From positions 1 through 5,618 of the forward strand of contig JAHFFL010000087.1 of NCBI GenBank assembly GCA_023247955.1: DNA of 5,618 bases. Reading direction: 5' to 3'. The number at the start of each line of letters is the position of its first letter. Position 1 is the first letter of the stretch. Of this stretch, positions 1 through 5,618 are shown in pieces. Position numbers and translations under genes: made by a program. This DNA is from Candidatus Omnitrophota bacterium. Lineage in GTDB: Bacteria; Omnitrophota; Gorgyraeia; 2-02-FULL-51-18. Under the pieces are notes generated by a model. The model ran no database searches, had not been told where the DNA came from, and was given only the letters and a program-made list of their open reading frames with translations.

Positions 1-564
1 AAAGACTTCAATTTATCCGTTCGCATCAAGGTTGCCAGAAACATCCCCTATAATATTACGAGCCGACTCCTGCAGTGGCTCGTTGCGCAAAGACGCCGTA
101 TTGCCGAGGCGGTGCTGACGGTGCAGCGGGAAGTCGCCGAGCGGCTCGGGGCCCGGCCCGGCGGGAAAACCTGGGGCACGCTTTCGGTTTTTCTCCAGTA
201 CCACGCGGATGTCTCCTTGGTCGGAAAGATCGGAAGAGAAAGTTTTTACCCTTCACCCAAGGTCGATTCGGCGGTGGTGCGGCTTGTGTTTTTAAAAAAG
301 CCGCGCATCGTCGTGGCCGATGAGGAGGCGTTTTTCGCGCTGGTTCGCCGCGCCTTCCAGAAAAGAAGAAAAATGCTTGTCAACTCGCTGGTCGACGACG
401 CTTCTCCGTCCCTGTCCAAGCCGGCGGTTGAAGCGGCTCTCAAGCGTTCCGGCATCGCCCCAGCCCGCCGCCCCGAAACCCTCTCGCTACCTGAGTGGGG
501 CCAATTGTTCTCGGAACTTGTTCCTGCTTCTGCCCCTCCGTCCCCCTCCCCTCAGGCTCCGTAG
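1..564 (+). CDS. rsmA: 16S rRNA dimethyladenosine transferase RsmA/KsgA, 5'-truncated by the window edge
   Basis: RsmA dimethylates two adjacent adenosines in helix 45 of 16S rRNA using S-adenosylmethionine, a late 30S maturation step in the cytoplasm. The frame is open from base 1, and 187 residues are visible. Motif IV, N-I-P-Y, is at visible residues 14-17 and is the adenine-binding catalytic signature of the KsgA/Dim1 family. It is followed by VQREVAERL, by a G-T-L-S-V-F-L-Q-Y stretch, by the conserved F-x-P-x-P-K-V-D-S segment at 82-90, and by the C-terminal R-R-A-F-Q-K-R-R-K-M-L element near 116-126. Compared with the roughly 270-residue family, about 100 N-terminal residues with the SAM-binding motifs are missing, which reflects the window edge and not damage. 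The last dozen residues are a Pro/Ser/Ala-rich tail. The family is certain; the true start cannot be seen. Confidence 0.96.
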   Translation, partial: KDFNLSVRIKVARNIPYNITSRLLQWLVAQRRRIAEAVLTVQREVAERLGARPGGKTWGTLSVFLQYHADVSLVGKIGRESFYPSPKVDSAVVRLVFLKKPRIVVADEEAFFALVRRAFQKRRKMLVNSLVDDASPSLSKPAVEAALKRSGIAPARRPETLSLPEWGQLFSELVPASAPPSPSPQAP

Positions 565-615
565 AAGCTTTTCTCGCATAGGGGGTTTTGAGACGGCGGG
601 CATGGGGAGGTTTTG

Positions 616-644
616 TTGCGGAGGGACTTGGGGGATGTTATCAT
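616..644 (+). promoter_or_regulatory. Candidate sigma70-type promoter upstream of the exchanger-like gene
   Basis: A TATCAT hexamer at 639-644 matches five of six bases of the TATAAT -10 consensus. TTGCGG at 616-621 is a weak -35 (TTG matches) with a 17-bp spacer. Transcription would begin near 650-652, two to four bases before the ATG at 654. The mRNA would then be leaderless or nearly so. No Shine-Dalgarno sequence lies at the normal distance; the nearest purine-rich run, at 630-635, is about 18 bases from the ATG. Only sequence resemblance supports this site. Confidence 0.4.
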
Positions 645-653
645 AGACGCCCT

Positions 654-1808
654 ATGGAAGCCGTGAACGCGATTTGGACGTTTCCCGCCATCGTTTTAGC
701 CGCCCTATTGATCGCCTGGGCGGCCGAATGCGGACAATTTTATATCTCACAAGGGCTTGCGCTGGCTGTGCTTGCCTGGGTACAGACGCTTCCCGAGTTT
801 GCGGTCGAGGCCGTGATTGCGATGGAGGCTTCCCAAGACCCCGCCAAAGTCCATTTGGTCACGGCCAATTTTACGGGGTCACTGCGGCTTTTCGTTGGCC
901 TGGGCTGGCCGCTAGTCTATTTCATCGCGTTTTTCTGCTCCCGGCAAAAGCTGTATTCCAAGGAAAAGGGGTTTTGGAGCATCCGCATGGAAGACCAGCA
1001 GGCGATCGCGGTTGTGACACTTTTGCCCGCGCTGTTTTATTTTCTCATCATTTATTTCAAAGGCACGCTTGCCGTGTTTGACGGCGTGGTGCTTGCGCTG
1101 ATTTATTTCTTTTATCTGTATCTTTTATCCAAGCTGCCATCCGAGAGCAAAGAAGGCGTTGAGGAGCTCGATTTTATTCCGCGCTCAGTGATGCATCTCA
1201 AGCCGCCGCTGAATGTTTTGGGAGTCTTCGGTCTTTTCGCGCTTGGGGCGGCCATTCTGTGGTTTGGCGCGCACCCTTTCCTGGATTCGATGCTGGCGCT
1301 GGCGCTTTCTCTGGGAGTCTCGCAGTTTGTGTTTGTGCAGTGGCTGGCGCCTTTCCTGAGCGAGTTTCCCGAACAGCTTTCGGCTTACCGCTGGGCGGCG
1401 TCCGTAACCAAGGCGCCGATGGCGCTGGCGAATTTCGTGTCGTCGTCGATCAACCAATGGACGGTGCTTGTTGCGACCGTGCCGTTCATTTATTCCTTCG
1501 GCCGCGGCGCGTGGTCCGTCATTGTTTTCGACGATCACCAGAAGGTGGAGATTCTTCTCACGATCGTGCAGTCGTATCTCGGTTTTTTGTTTCTGTGGAG
1601 CATGGATTTCTCGTTTCCGGAGGCGCTGGGTCTCTTCGGACTCTGGTTCGTGCAATTTATCGTGCCGGGCGTGCGCGAGGAGATTACGTGGGTGTATGCG
1701 GGCTGGGCCCTGGTCGAGACCGCGCGTCTGGTCAAAGACCGACACCGCGAGAACGCGTTTTCTGTACTGAAAAAATTATCGAGGGAGTATTTTTTTAAGA
1801 GGGCCTGA
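654..1808 (+). CDS. Divergent sodium/calcium exchanger (CaCA) family integral membrane protein
   Basis: This is a 384-residue, very hydrophobic protein with about ten likely membrane segments and a basic C-terminal tail (around 365-384). It resembles the CaCA cation/Ca2+ antiporter superfamily, which moves Ca2+ or similar cations across the cytoplasmic membrane in exchange for Na+ or H+. The evidence is two related halves. Alpha-1 has T-L-P-E with E48, then A-N-F-T-G-S at 71-76. Alpha-2 has S-E-F-P-E with E240, then A-N-F-V-S-S-S at 259-265. In classical members the same positions read G-T-S-x-P-E and G-N-x-x-G-S-N, so the acidic residues are kept but the second Asn of each Asn motif is lost. 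The protein is longer than typical bacterial members of about 320 residues. I chose ATG 654 because a TTG start at 588 would add an Arg/Gly-rich stretch before the first helix. It overlaps the next gene by one base. Substrate and direction are unknown. Confidence 0.72.
   Translation: MEAVNAIWTFPAIVLAALLIAWAAECGQFYISQGLALAVLAWVQTLPEFAVEAVIAMEASQDPAKVHLVTANFTGSLRLFVGLGWPLVYFIAFFCSRQKLYSKEKGFWSIRMEDQQAIAVVTLLPALFYFLIIYFKGTLAVFDGVVLALIYFFYLYLLSKLPSESKEGVEELDFIPRSVMHLKPPLNVLGVFGLFALGAAILWFGAHPFLDSMLALALSLGVSQFVFVQWLAPFLSEFPEQLSAYRWAASVTKAPMALANFVSSSINQWTVLVATVPFIYSFGRGAWSVIVFDDHQKVEILLTIVQSYLGFLFLWSMDFSFPEALGLFGLWFVQFIVPGVREEITWVYAGWALVETARLVKDRHRENAFSVLKKLSREYFFKRA
1797..1803 (+). promoter_or_regulatory. 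Ribosome binding site for the 1808 gene, inside the upstream coding region
   Basis: AAGAGGG ends four bases before the ATG at 1808 and lies in the last codons of the exchanger-like gene. Stop and start share one base (TGATG, 1806-1810), an arrangement typical of translational coupling or re-initiation. This site supports the chosen start of the downstream gene. Confidence 0.65.
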
Positions 1809-2467
1809 TGTTTACGTGGGTCAAAAAGGCGCTGCGCAGTCTCGTCATTCTCGTCGTTCTTTTCTTTCTGTTCGTCGGGTATTTTAAATTCAGGGACTTC
1901 CTGCTGTTCCGGAAAATCATCCACAACCTCACGGCCGAGTCCCGCATCGCTGAGGTGCTGGTCACCGATTCGAGTCTTGACGAGTACACGCGCAAATACA
2001 CGACGACGATCAAGTTTCTCGAATACGACGTGAACGGCCGCCCGCTCAAGGCCAAGTATTTCACGTTCAAGGGAAACCTGATTCAGTTTCAGACGCTGGT
2101 CGTGCGTTTTGACGATAAATATATCGAAGAAGGCCACCGGATGAAAGGCAAGAGCATTTATTTTTTCATGAAGGCTTTCGTCCTGGACGGCAAAAACACG
2201 CAGGAGTTTAAAATCACGGACCCCGAAGAAGTACCGGGCGGTTACCGCGTCCAGGATCCGCCGGGTAAATTCGAAAAAGCGATCTGGAAAAAGTTTTGGA
2301 GATACGCGCTGGATCCTGATGAGCGCAAAAAAATCGGGATCAAGAACGCGCAGATCGAGGCGCCTGGATCGGTATTTGTGCCCGGCACGATTTACACGCT
2401 TATCATCGAACACGACGGCGGAATCCGCATTGACACACGTCCGATTCCTGAAATTTTAAAAGAGTAA
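1808..2467 (+). CDS. Membrane-anchored protein of unknown function, coupled to the exchanger-like gene
   Basis: I do not recognise this 219-residue protein. The N-terminus is basic (K6, K7, R10), followed by one strongly hydrophobic segment at about 11-26 and then K-F-R. There is no obvious signal peptidase site or lipobox, so it is probably an uncleaved single-pass anchor with the remaining 190 residues outside the cytoplasm. That region is rich in alternating aromatic, charged and beta-type residues (for example around 65-105 and 190-212) and contains no cysteine, which suggests a beta-rich periplasmic domain. A short Lys-rich helix-like section lies near 155-180. The start is well supported by the upstream AAGAGGG and the one-base overlap with the preceding stop. 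Co-translation with the CaCA-like transporter suggests an accessory role, but this rests on position only. Base composition matches its neighbours. Confidence 0.85.
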   Translation: MFTWVKKALRSLVILVVLFFLFVGYFKFRDFLLFRKIIHNLTAESRIAEVLVTDSSLDEYTRKYTTTIKFLEYDVNGRPLKAKYFTFKGNLIQFQTLVVRFDDKYIEEGHRMKGKSIYFFMKAFVLDGKNTQEFKITDPEEVPGGYRVQDPPGKFEKAIWKKFWRYALDPDERKKIGIKNAQIEAPGSVFVPGTIYTLIIEHDGGIRIDTRPIPEILKE

Positions 2468-2470
2468 ACA

Positions 2471-2600
2471 CGAAATTCGAAATCCGAAGCACGAAACAAA
2501 TCCAAAATTCAAAAATTAAAATTCGAAACGTGTGTTTCGGTTATTAAAATTTTGGTATTCGAATTTGTTTCGGATTTCGTGCTTCGAATTTAGGATTTAA
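2471..2600. repeat. AT-rich palindromic repeat made of 7-base CGAA-type units, filling the gap before uvrA
   Basis: The 134-bp gap before uvrA is almost wholly an imperfect inverted repeat. The left arm, 2471-2498, is four consecutive 7-base units that begin with CGAA. The right arm, 2566-2593, is four complementary units. Pairing includes a 9-bp perfect outer stem (2473-2481 with 2583-2591), a 10-bp stem (2492-2501 with 2563-2572) and a 6-bp tip stem CGAAAC/GTTTCG (2524-2529 with 2534-2539) closed by a GTGT loop. The A/T-rich part between arms and tip pairs weakly. No reading frame here looks protein-like. The structure resembles dispersed MITE- or REP-like intergenic palindromes, with no transposase nearby. 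It could act as an mRNA hairpin between the two genes, but there is no U-tract to make it a standard terminator. Confidence 0.85.
2592..2595 (+). promoter_or_regulatory. uvrA Shine-Dalgarno sequence at the edge of the palindrome
   Basis: AGGA lies six bases before the uvrA ATG at 2602 and is the only ribosome-binding candidate. It spans the junction of the last 7-base unit (AATTTAG, 2587-2593) and the following GATTTAA. It therefore appears to come from the repeat, just outside the base of the outer stem that ends at 2591. If the hairpin forms in the mRNA, the site would sit at the foot of the stem and probably remain accessible. Confidence 0.55.
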
Positions 2601-2601
2601 T

Positions 2602-5397
2602 ATGGAAAAAGACTACATTTTTATAAAGAACGCCCGCGAGCATAATCTCCAGGGAATCGACTTAAAGATCCCCCGCAACGCGATGGTGGTGTTCACGGGG
2701 CTCAGCGGCTCCGGGAAATCCTCTCTGGCTTTTGACACGATCTATGCCGAGGGGCAAAGGCGTTATGTCGAAAGTCTTTCGGCCTATGCGCGTCAGTTCC
2801 TTGATCGCATGCAGAAGCCTGATGTCGAATACATCGAGGGGCTTTCTCCGGCGATCAGCATCGAACAGCGCGTTGCCGGCTCCAACCCCCGTTCGACGGT
2901 AGGCACGACCACCGAGATCTATGACTACTTGCGGCTTTTATTCGCGAAGGTCGGAGTACCGCACTGCCACAAGTGCGGACGGAAGATCACGCGGCAGAGC
3001 GCGCAGGAAATCGTGGACCAGATCCTAAAAGTTCCGGCCGAGACCAAGCTGCAGATACTCTCGCCGCTTGTGGAGGGCCGAAAAGGGGAATACCAGAAAA
3101 TTTTCGGAGACATCCAGAAAGAAGGTTTTGTCCGCGTCCGTGTGGATGGCGTCGTGCGCGAACTCTCGGACAACATCCGTCTCGATAAGAAGAAAAAACA
3201 CGTGGTCGACATTGTCGTGGACCGCCTGATCTTGAAGGACGGCGCCAAAAAACGCCTCACGGACTCCGTGGAGACCGCGCTCCGTACCGGCAAAGGCGTC
3301 GTCAAAGTGGAATTTGACGAAGGCGGGGAGAAAAAAGAGCAGATGTTCTCCGAGCTCCATGCTTGCGTGCATTGTGGCATCAGTTTTCAGCCGCTCGAGC
3401 CGCGGCTCTTCTCATTCAACAGTCCCTACGGCGCCTGCGCGTCCTGCGACGGCCTGGGGAATTGTCTCGAGATCGACCCGGAGCTCGTTGTGCCCGATAA
3501 GTCGAAATCGATACGCGGCGGCGCCATCGCCGCCTGGAAGCGCGGCGGAAAATCCCTCGTGATTTATCTAAGGCGGCTTTTGCGCCACGCGGCCGAGAAA
3601 CATGGTTTCAGTCTCGACACGCCGTTTAGGCAATTGACCAAAGAACAGCGCGAGCTTATTTTGCACGGCGAGGACGACGACAGGTGGCGCTCGTTTGAGG
3701 GCGTGATTCCGAATCTTGAGCGACGTTTCAAAGAAACCGAATCCGAGTTTATGAAGGAGGAGATCAATAAATTCATGAGCATCAAGCCCTGCGAGGAGTG
3801 CCGCGGAAAACGACTCAAAAAAGAGGCGCTTTCGGTGTTTGTCGACGGCAAGAGCATCATGGATATCTCGGCGCTTTCGGTGGAGCACGCGGGCGGTTTT
3901 TTTGATTCTTTAAAGCTCGATGAAAAAGATGAAAAGATCGCCCGACAAATTTTCAAGGAAATCAAAGCGCGGCTTGGTTTCATGAAGAATGTGGGCTTGG
4001 GGTATTTGTCGCTTGACCGCATGAGCGGGACGCTTTCGGGCGGGGAGGCGCAGAGGATACGTCTGGCCACCCAAATCGGCGCGGGGCTGATGGGTGTCCT
4101 GTACGTGCTCGACGAACCGTCGATAGGGCTTCATCAGCGGGACAACCAAAGGCTTCTCGAGGCGCTTCTGGCGCTGCGCGATATCGGGAATACGCTGATC
4201 GTCGTCGAGCACGACGAATCGACGATGAAGCGCGCGGATTATCTGGTGGATCTTGGCCCCGGCGCGGGTAAGCATGGGGGCAGGATTGTGGCCGCCGGCA
4301 CGCCCGCGGAAGTGATGAAGAATGCGGAATCTTTGACCGGCAAATATCTGAGCGGAAAAATCCGCATCGAGAAACCAACCAAGCGCCGGGAGCGGAAAGA
4401 CCGGAAGAAAATAACGATCAAAGGCGCCCGCGAAAATAATTTAAAAGGCATCGACGTCGAGATTCCTCTCGGCGTGTTCGCCTGCGTCACCGGAGTCTCC
4501 GGTTCGGGCAAGAGCACGCTGATCGATGAGATTCTTTATAAGGGACTGTGCCGCCGCCTTTACAAGTCACAGGCGCTTCCGGGCAAACATGAATCGATCT
4601 CGGGGATAGAGCACATCGACAAAGTGATTGAAATCGACCAGTCACCGATCGGCCGCACGCCGCGCTCCAACCCCGCGACTTATACGGGTCTTTTCGGGCC
4701 GATACGGGATATTTTCGCAAAACTTCCCGAAGCGAGAGTGCGGGGATACCCGCCGGGGCGTTTCAGTTTTAACGTGAAGGGCGGTCGCTGCGAGGCCTGC
4801 GAAGGCGACGGCGTCAAAACCATCGAGATGCATTTTTTGCCGGATGTGTATGTGACCTGCGAAATTTGCAAGGGCAGGCGTTTCAACGAGCAGACGCTTG
4901 AACTGCGTTACAAGGGCAAGTCGATCGCCGACGTGCTTGGCATGAGCGTCGAGGAGGCGATGCTGGTGTTCGCGAACGTGCCGGCCGTAAAGGCCAAACT
5001 GCAGACGTTGCATGACGTCGGGCTCGATTACCTCGAGCTGGGGCAGCCGGCGACGACGCTTTCGGGAGGGGAGGCCCAGCGCGTGAAGCTTTCCACCGAA
5101 CTCTCCAAGCGTGCGACGGGACGCACGTTTTATATTTTAGATGAGCCGACGACGGGGCTTCACTTTGCGGACATCGACCGGCTTCTCAAAGTCCTGCAGA
5201 CGCTGGTGGATCAGGGGAACAGCGTTCTCGTGATCGAGCATAACCTTGATGTGATCAAGGCCGCGGACTATATTATTGATCTCGGGCCAGAGGGGGGTGA
5301 CAAAGGCGGGGAGCTGGTGGCCAAGGGCTCTCCCGAGGAAGTTGCCCAAGAACCGGGATCGTATACGGGCCGTTTTTTGAAAGAGGTTTTGAAGTGA
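2602..5397 (+). CDS. uvrA: Excinuclease ABC subunit A (UvrA), nucleotide excision repair
   Basis: UvrA is the dimeric ABC-type ATPase that finds helix-distorting DNA damage and loads UvrB. The protein has 931 residues, the usual bacterial length (about 940). Two ABC modules are complete. Module I has Walker A G-L-S-G-S-G-K-S at 33-40 (K39), signature L-S-G-G-E-A-Q-R at 478-485 and Walker B D504-E505. Module II has Walker [10 protein letters not shown] at 631-639 (K637), signature at 820-827 and Walker B D847-E848. One zinc finger is C255/C258 with C279/C282. The C-terminal finger is C730-x2-C733-x19-C753-x2-C756, which in known UvrA proteins governs damage specificity. Further C-x2-C pairs at 122/125 and 397/400 fit the extra zinc site seen in many UvrA proteins. 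The start at ATG 2602 gives the expected N-terminus and has AGGA upstream. I see no standard LexA box. The stop overlaps the next gene by four bases. There are no frameshifts or lost motifs. Confidence 0.99.
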   Translation: MEKDYIFIKNAREHNLQGIDLKIPRNAMVVFTGLSGSGKSSLAFDTIYAEGQRRYVESLSAYARQFLDRMQKPDVEYIEGLSPAISIEQRVAGSNPRSTVGTTTEIYDYLRLLFAKVGVPHCHKCGRKITRQSAQEIVDQILKVPAETKLQILSPLVEGRKGEYQKIFGDIQKEGFVRVRVDGVVRELSDNIRLDKKKKHVVDIVVDRLILKDGAKKRLTDSVETALRTGKGVVKVEFDEGGEKKEQMFSELHACVHCGISFQPLEPRLFSFNSPYGACASCDGLGNCLEIDPELVVPDKSKSIRGGAIAAWKRGGKSLVIYLRRLLRHAAEKHGFSLDTPFRQLTKEQRELILHGEDDDRWRSFEGVIPNLERRFKETESEFMKEEINKFMSIKPCEECRGKRLKKEALSVFVDGKSIMDISALSVEHAGGFFDSLKLDEKDEKIARQIFKEIKARLGFMKNVGLGYLSLDRMSGTLSGGEAQRIRLATQIGAGLMGVLYVLDEPSIGLHQRDNQRLLEALLALRDIGNTLIVVEHDESTMKRADYLVDLGPGAGKHGGRIVAAGTPAEVMKNAESLTGKYLSGKIRIEKPTKRRERKDRKKITIKGARENNLKGIDVEIPLGVFACVTGVSGSGKSTLIDEILYKGLCRRLYKSQALPGKHESISGIEHIDKVIEIDQSPIGRTPRSNPATYTGLFGPIRDIFAKLPEARVRGYPPGRFSFNVKGGRCEACEGDGVKTIEMHFLPDVYVTCEICKGRRFNEQTLELRYKGKSIADVLGMSVEEAMLVFANVPAVKAKLQTLHDVGLDYLELGQPATTLSGGEAQRVKLSTELSKRATGRTFYILDEPTTGLHFADIDRLLKVLQTLVDQGNSVLVIEHNLDVIKAADYIIDLGPEGGDKGGELVAKGSPEEVAQEPGSYTGRFLKEVLK
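5381..5386 (+). promoter_or_regulatory. Ribosome binding site for the GTG start at 5394
   Basis: AAGAGG lies seven bases before GTG 5394, inside the last codons of uvrA. GTG and the uvrA TGA stop overlap as GTGA (5394-5397), a common coupled arrangement. The site is what makes 5394 preferable to the in-frame alternatives GTG 5403, ATG 5445 and ATG 5490. None of those has an equally good ribosome-binding sequence at the right distance. Confidence 0.6.
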
Positions 5398-5618
5398 TTG
5401 CGGTGAAATGTCATTGCAAGCGACCGCAGGGAGCGAAGCAATCTATGTTCACAGAGATTGCTTCGTCGTCGCTTACGCTCCTCCTCGCAATGACATTCTG
5501 CGTCACTGCCTTCGCATCAGCGGTGGACGAGCAGGATTTCCCGTCGATACAGAAGACCTACCAGAGCGGTCTTTTCGACGATTCGGTGAAGCAGTCGTTG
5601 AGTTTTCTCCAGAAGCAC
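5394..5618 (+). CDS. Exported protein with signal peptide, probably TPR-like; 3' end outside window
   Basis: The frame is open from GTG 5394 to the window end and gives 75 residues. The N-terminus has basic residues (K5, K9, R10, K15), a hydrophobic core at about 27-43 and an A-S-A motif at 41-43. Together these predict cleavage by signal peptidase I before V44. The mature start is acidic and then reads [14 protein letters not shown]. It resembles the helix-turn-helix of tetratricopeptide or outer-membrane assembly/YbgF-like proteins (Y-x-x-G-x-[FY]-D-x-A/S-[VI]), but only about one repeat is visible. The start overlaps the uvrA stop by four bases and has a good ribosome binding site. Bases 5408-5497, a palindromic repeat, lie within this frame and encode most of the signal peptide. 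A shorter protein from ATG 5445 would still carry the hydrophobic core but lose the basic n-region. Confidence 0.68.
   Translation, partial: MIAVKCHCKRPQGAKQSMFTEIASSSLTLLLAMTFCVTAFASAVDEQDFPSIQKTYQSGLFDDSVKQSLSFLQKH
5408..5497. repeat. Palindromic intergenic-type repeat (ATTGC...GCAAT family) lying inside a coding region
   Basis: The outer arms ATGTCATTGC (5408-5417) and GCAATGACAT (5487-5496) are perfect complements, and the inner arms CGAAGCAATCT (5434-5444) and AGATTGCTTCG (5455-5465) pair over 11 bp around a 10-base loop. The middle sections are related but unequal in length (16 and 21 bases) and contain shared GCGA and GGAGCG elements. This looks like two diverged inverted copies of one unit. 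I recognise the arm sequence as a type of dispersed palindrome seen in many bacterial genomes, usually between genes. There is no transposase nearby. A U-tract is lacking, so it is not a typical terminator of uvrA. Confidence 0.85.

Noticed and set aside
588..653. TTG 588 as the start of the exchanger-like gene
   Set aside because: The 22-residue extension is Arg/Gly-rich and not membrane-like. The G-run before the TTG is only two bases away, which is too close for a ribosome binding site. A plausible -10 element lies between 588 and the ATG at 654.
565..653. Terminator or small RNA in the gap after rsmA
   Set aside because: I found no strong inverted repeat followed by a T-run. The gap shows only G-rich stretches and the candidate promoter.
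1185..1745. Minus-strand open frame of 186 codons inside the exchanger-like gene
   Set aside because: The translation is Arg/His/Gln-rich without hydrophobic core or motifs, as expected for the complement of a membrane protein gene.
1535..2413. Long minus-strand open frame of 292 codons opposite the exchanger-like gene and its neighbour
   Set aside because: It spans two well-supported + strand genes, is rich in Arg and other shadow-type residues, has no recognisable domain and crosses the coupled stop/start junction. It is best explained as antisense of GC-biased codons.
2524..2539. CGAAAC-GTGT-GTTTCG palindrome before uvrA as a LexA (SOS) operator
   Set aside because: It resembles the Gram-positive type LexA box (CGAAC, four bases, GTTCG) but each half has one extra base, so spacing is wrong. 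It is also exactly the tip of the large repeat hairpin, which explains the symmetry without a repressor.
5408..5497. Palindrome after uvrA as a Rho-independent terminator
   Set aside because: There is no T-rich tract after the stem, the stem has a large irregular middle, and the coupled downstream gene reads through it.
5408..5618. A second open + strand frame through the repeat, starting at ATG 5408 and reaching the window end
   Set aside because: It has no good ribosome binding site, and after the repeat it becomes Arg-rich with no pattern. The other frame gives a signal peptide and a TPR-like sequence and has the GTGA overlap with uvrA.

Overview
This is a bacterial chromosome fragment of ordinary coding density and moderate GC (a little above 50% by eye). 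All genes are on the + strand. The gene set (rsmA, a CaCA-type membrane protein, a small membrane-anchored protein, uvrA, and a protein with a signal peptide) fits a Gram-negative-type bacterium. The two families of intergenic palindromes resemble repeats I associate with uncultivated lineages such as Omnitrophota and its relatives. That placement is inference, because no marker here settles taxonomy.

Layout. Positions 1-564 hold the 3' two thirds of rsmA (16S rRNA dimethyladenosine transferase); the 5' end lies outside the window. After an 89-bp gap with a plausible promoter comes a 384-residue polytopic membrane protein (654-1808). It has two degenerate alpha-repeats of the sodium/calcium exchanger superfamily. 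Its stop overlaps by one base the start of a 219-residue single-pass membrane-anchored protein of unknown function (1808-2467). A 134-bp intergenic gap follows and is almost entirely an AT-rich palindromic repeat built from 7-base units. Next is a complete uvrA (2602-5397), the damage-recognition ATPase of nucleotide excision repair, with all expected motifs. A final gene starts at GTG 5394, overlaps the uvrA stop by 4 bp and runs off the window. It encodes an exported, probably TPR-like protein.

The genes do not form one pathway. rsmA and uvrA are housekeeping genes (ribosome maturation and DNA repair). The exchanger-like protein and its coupled neighbour may work together at the membrane, and the last gene encodes an envelope protein translationally coupled to uvrA.

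The most interesting structures are the two repeats, because both seem to have become part of gene expression or coding. The 7-mer palindrome appears to supply the uvrA Shine-Dalgarno sequence. The second palindrome (5408-5497) lies inside the reading frame of the last gene and encodes most of its signal peptide. I see no CRISPR array, tRNA, rRNA, transposase, phage gene or defence gene.
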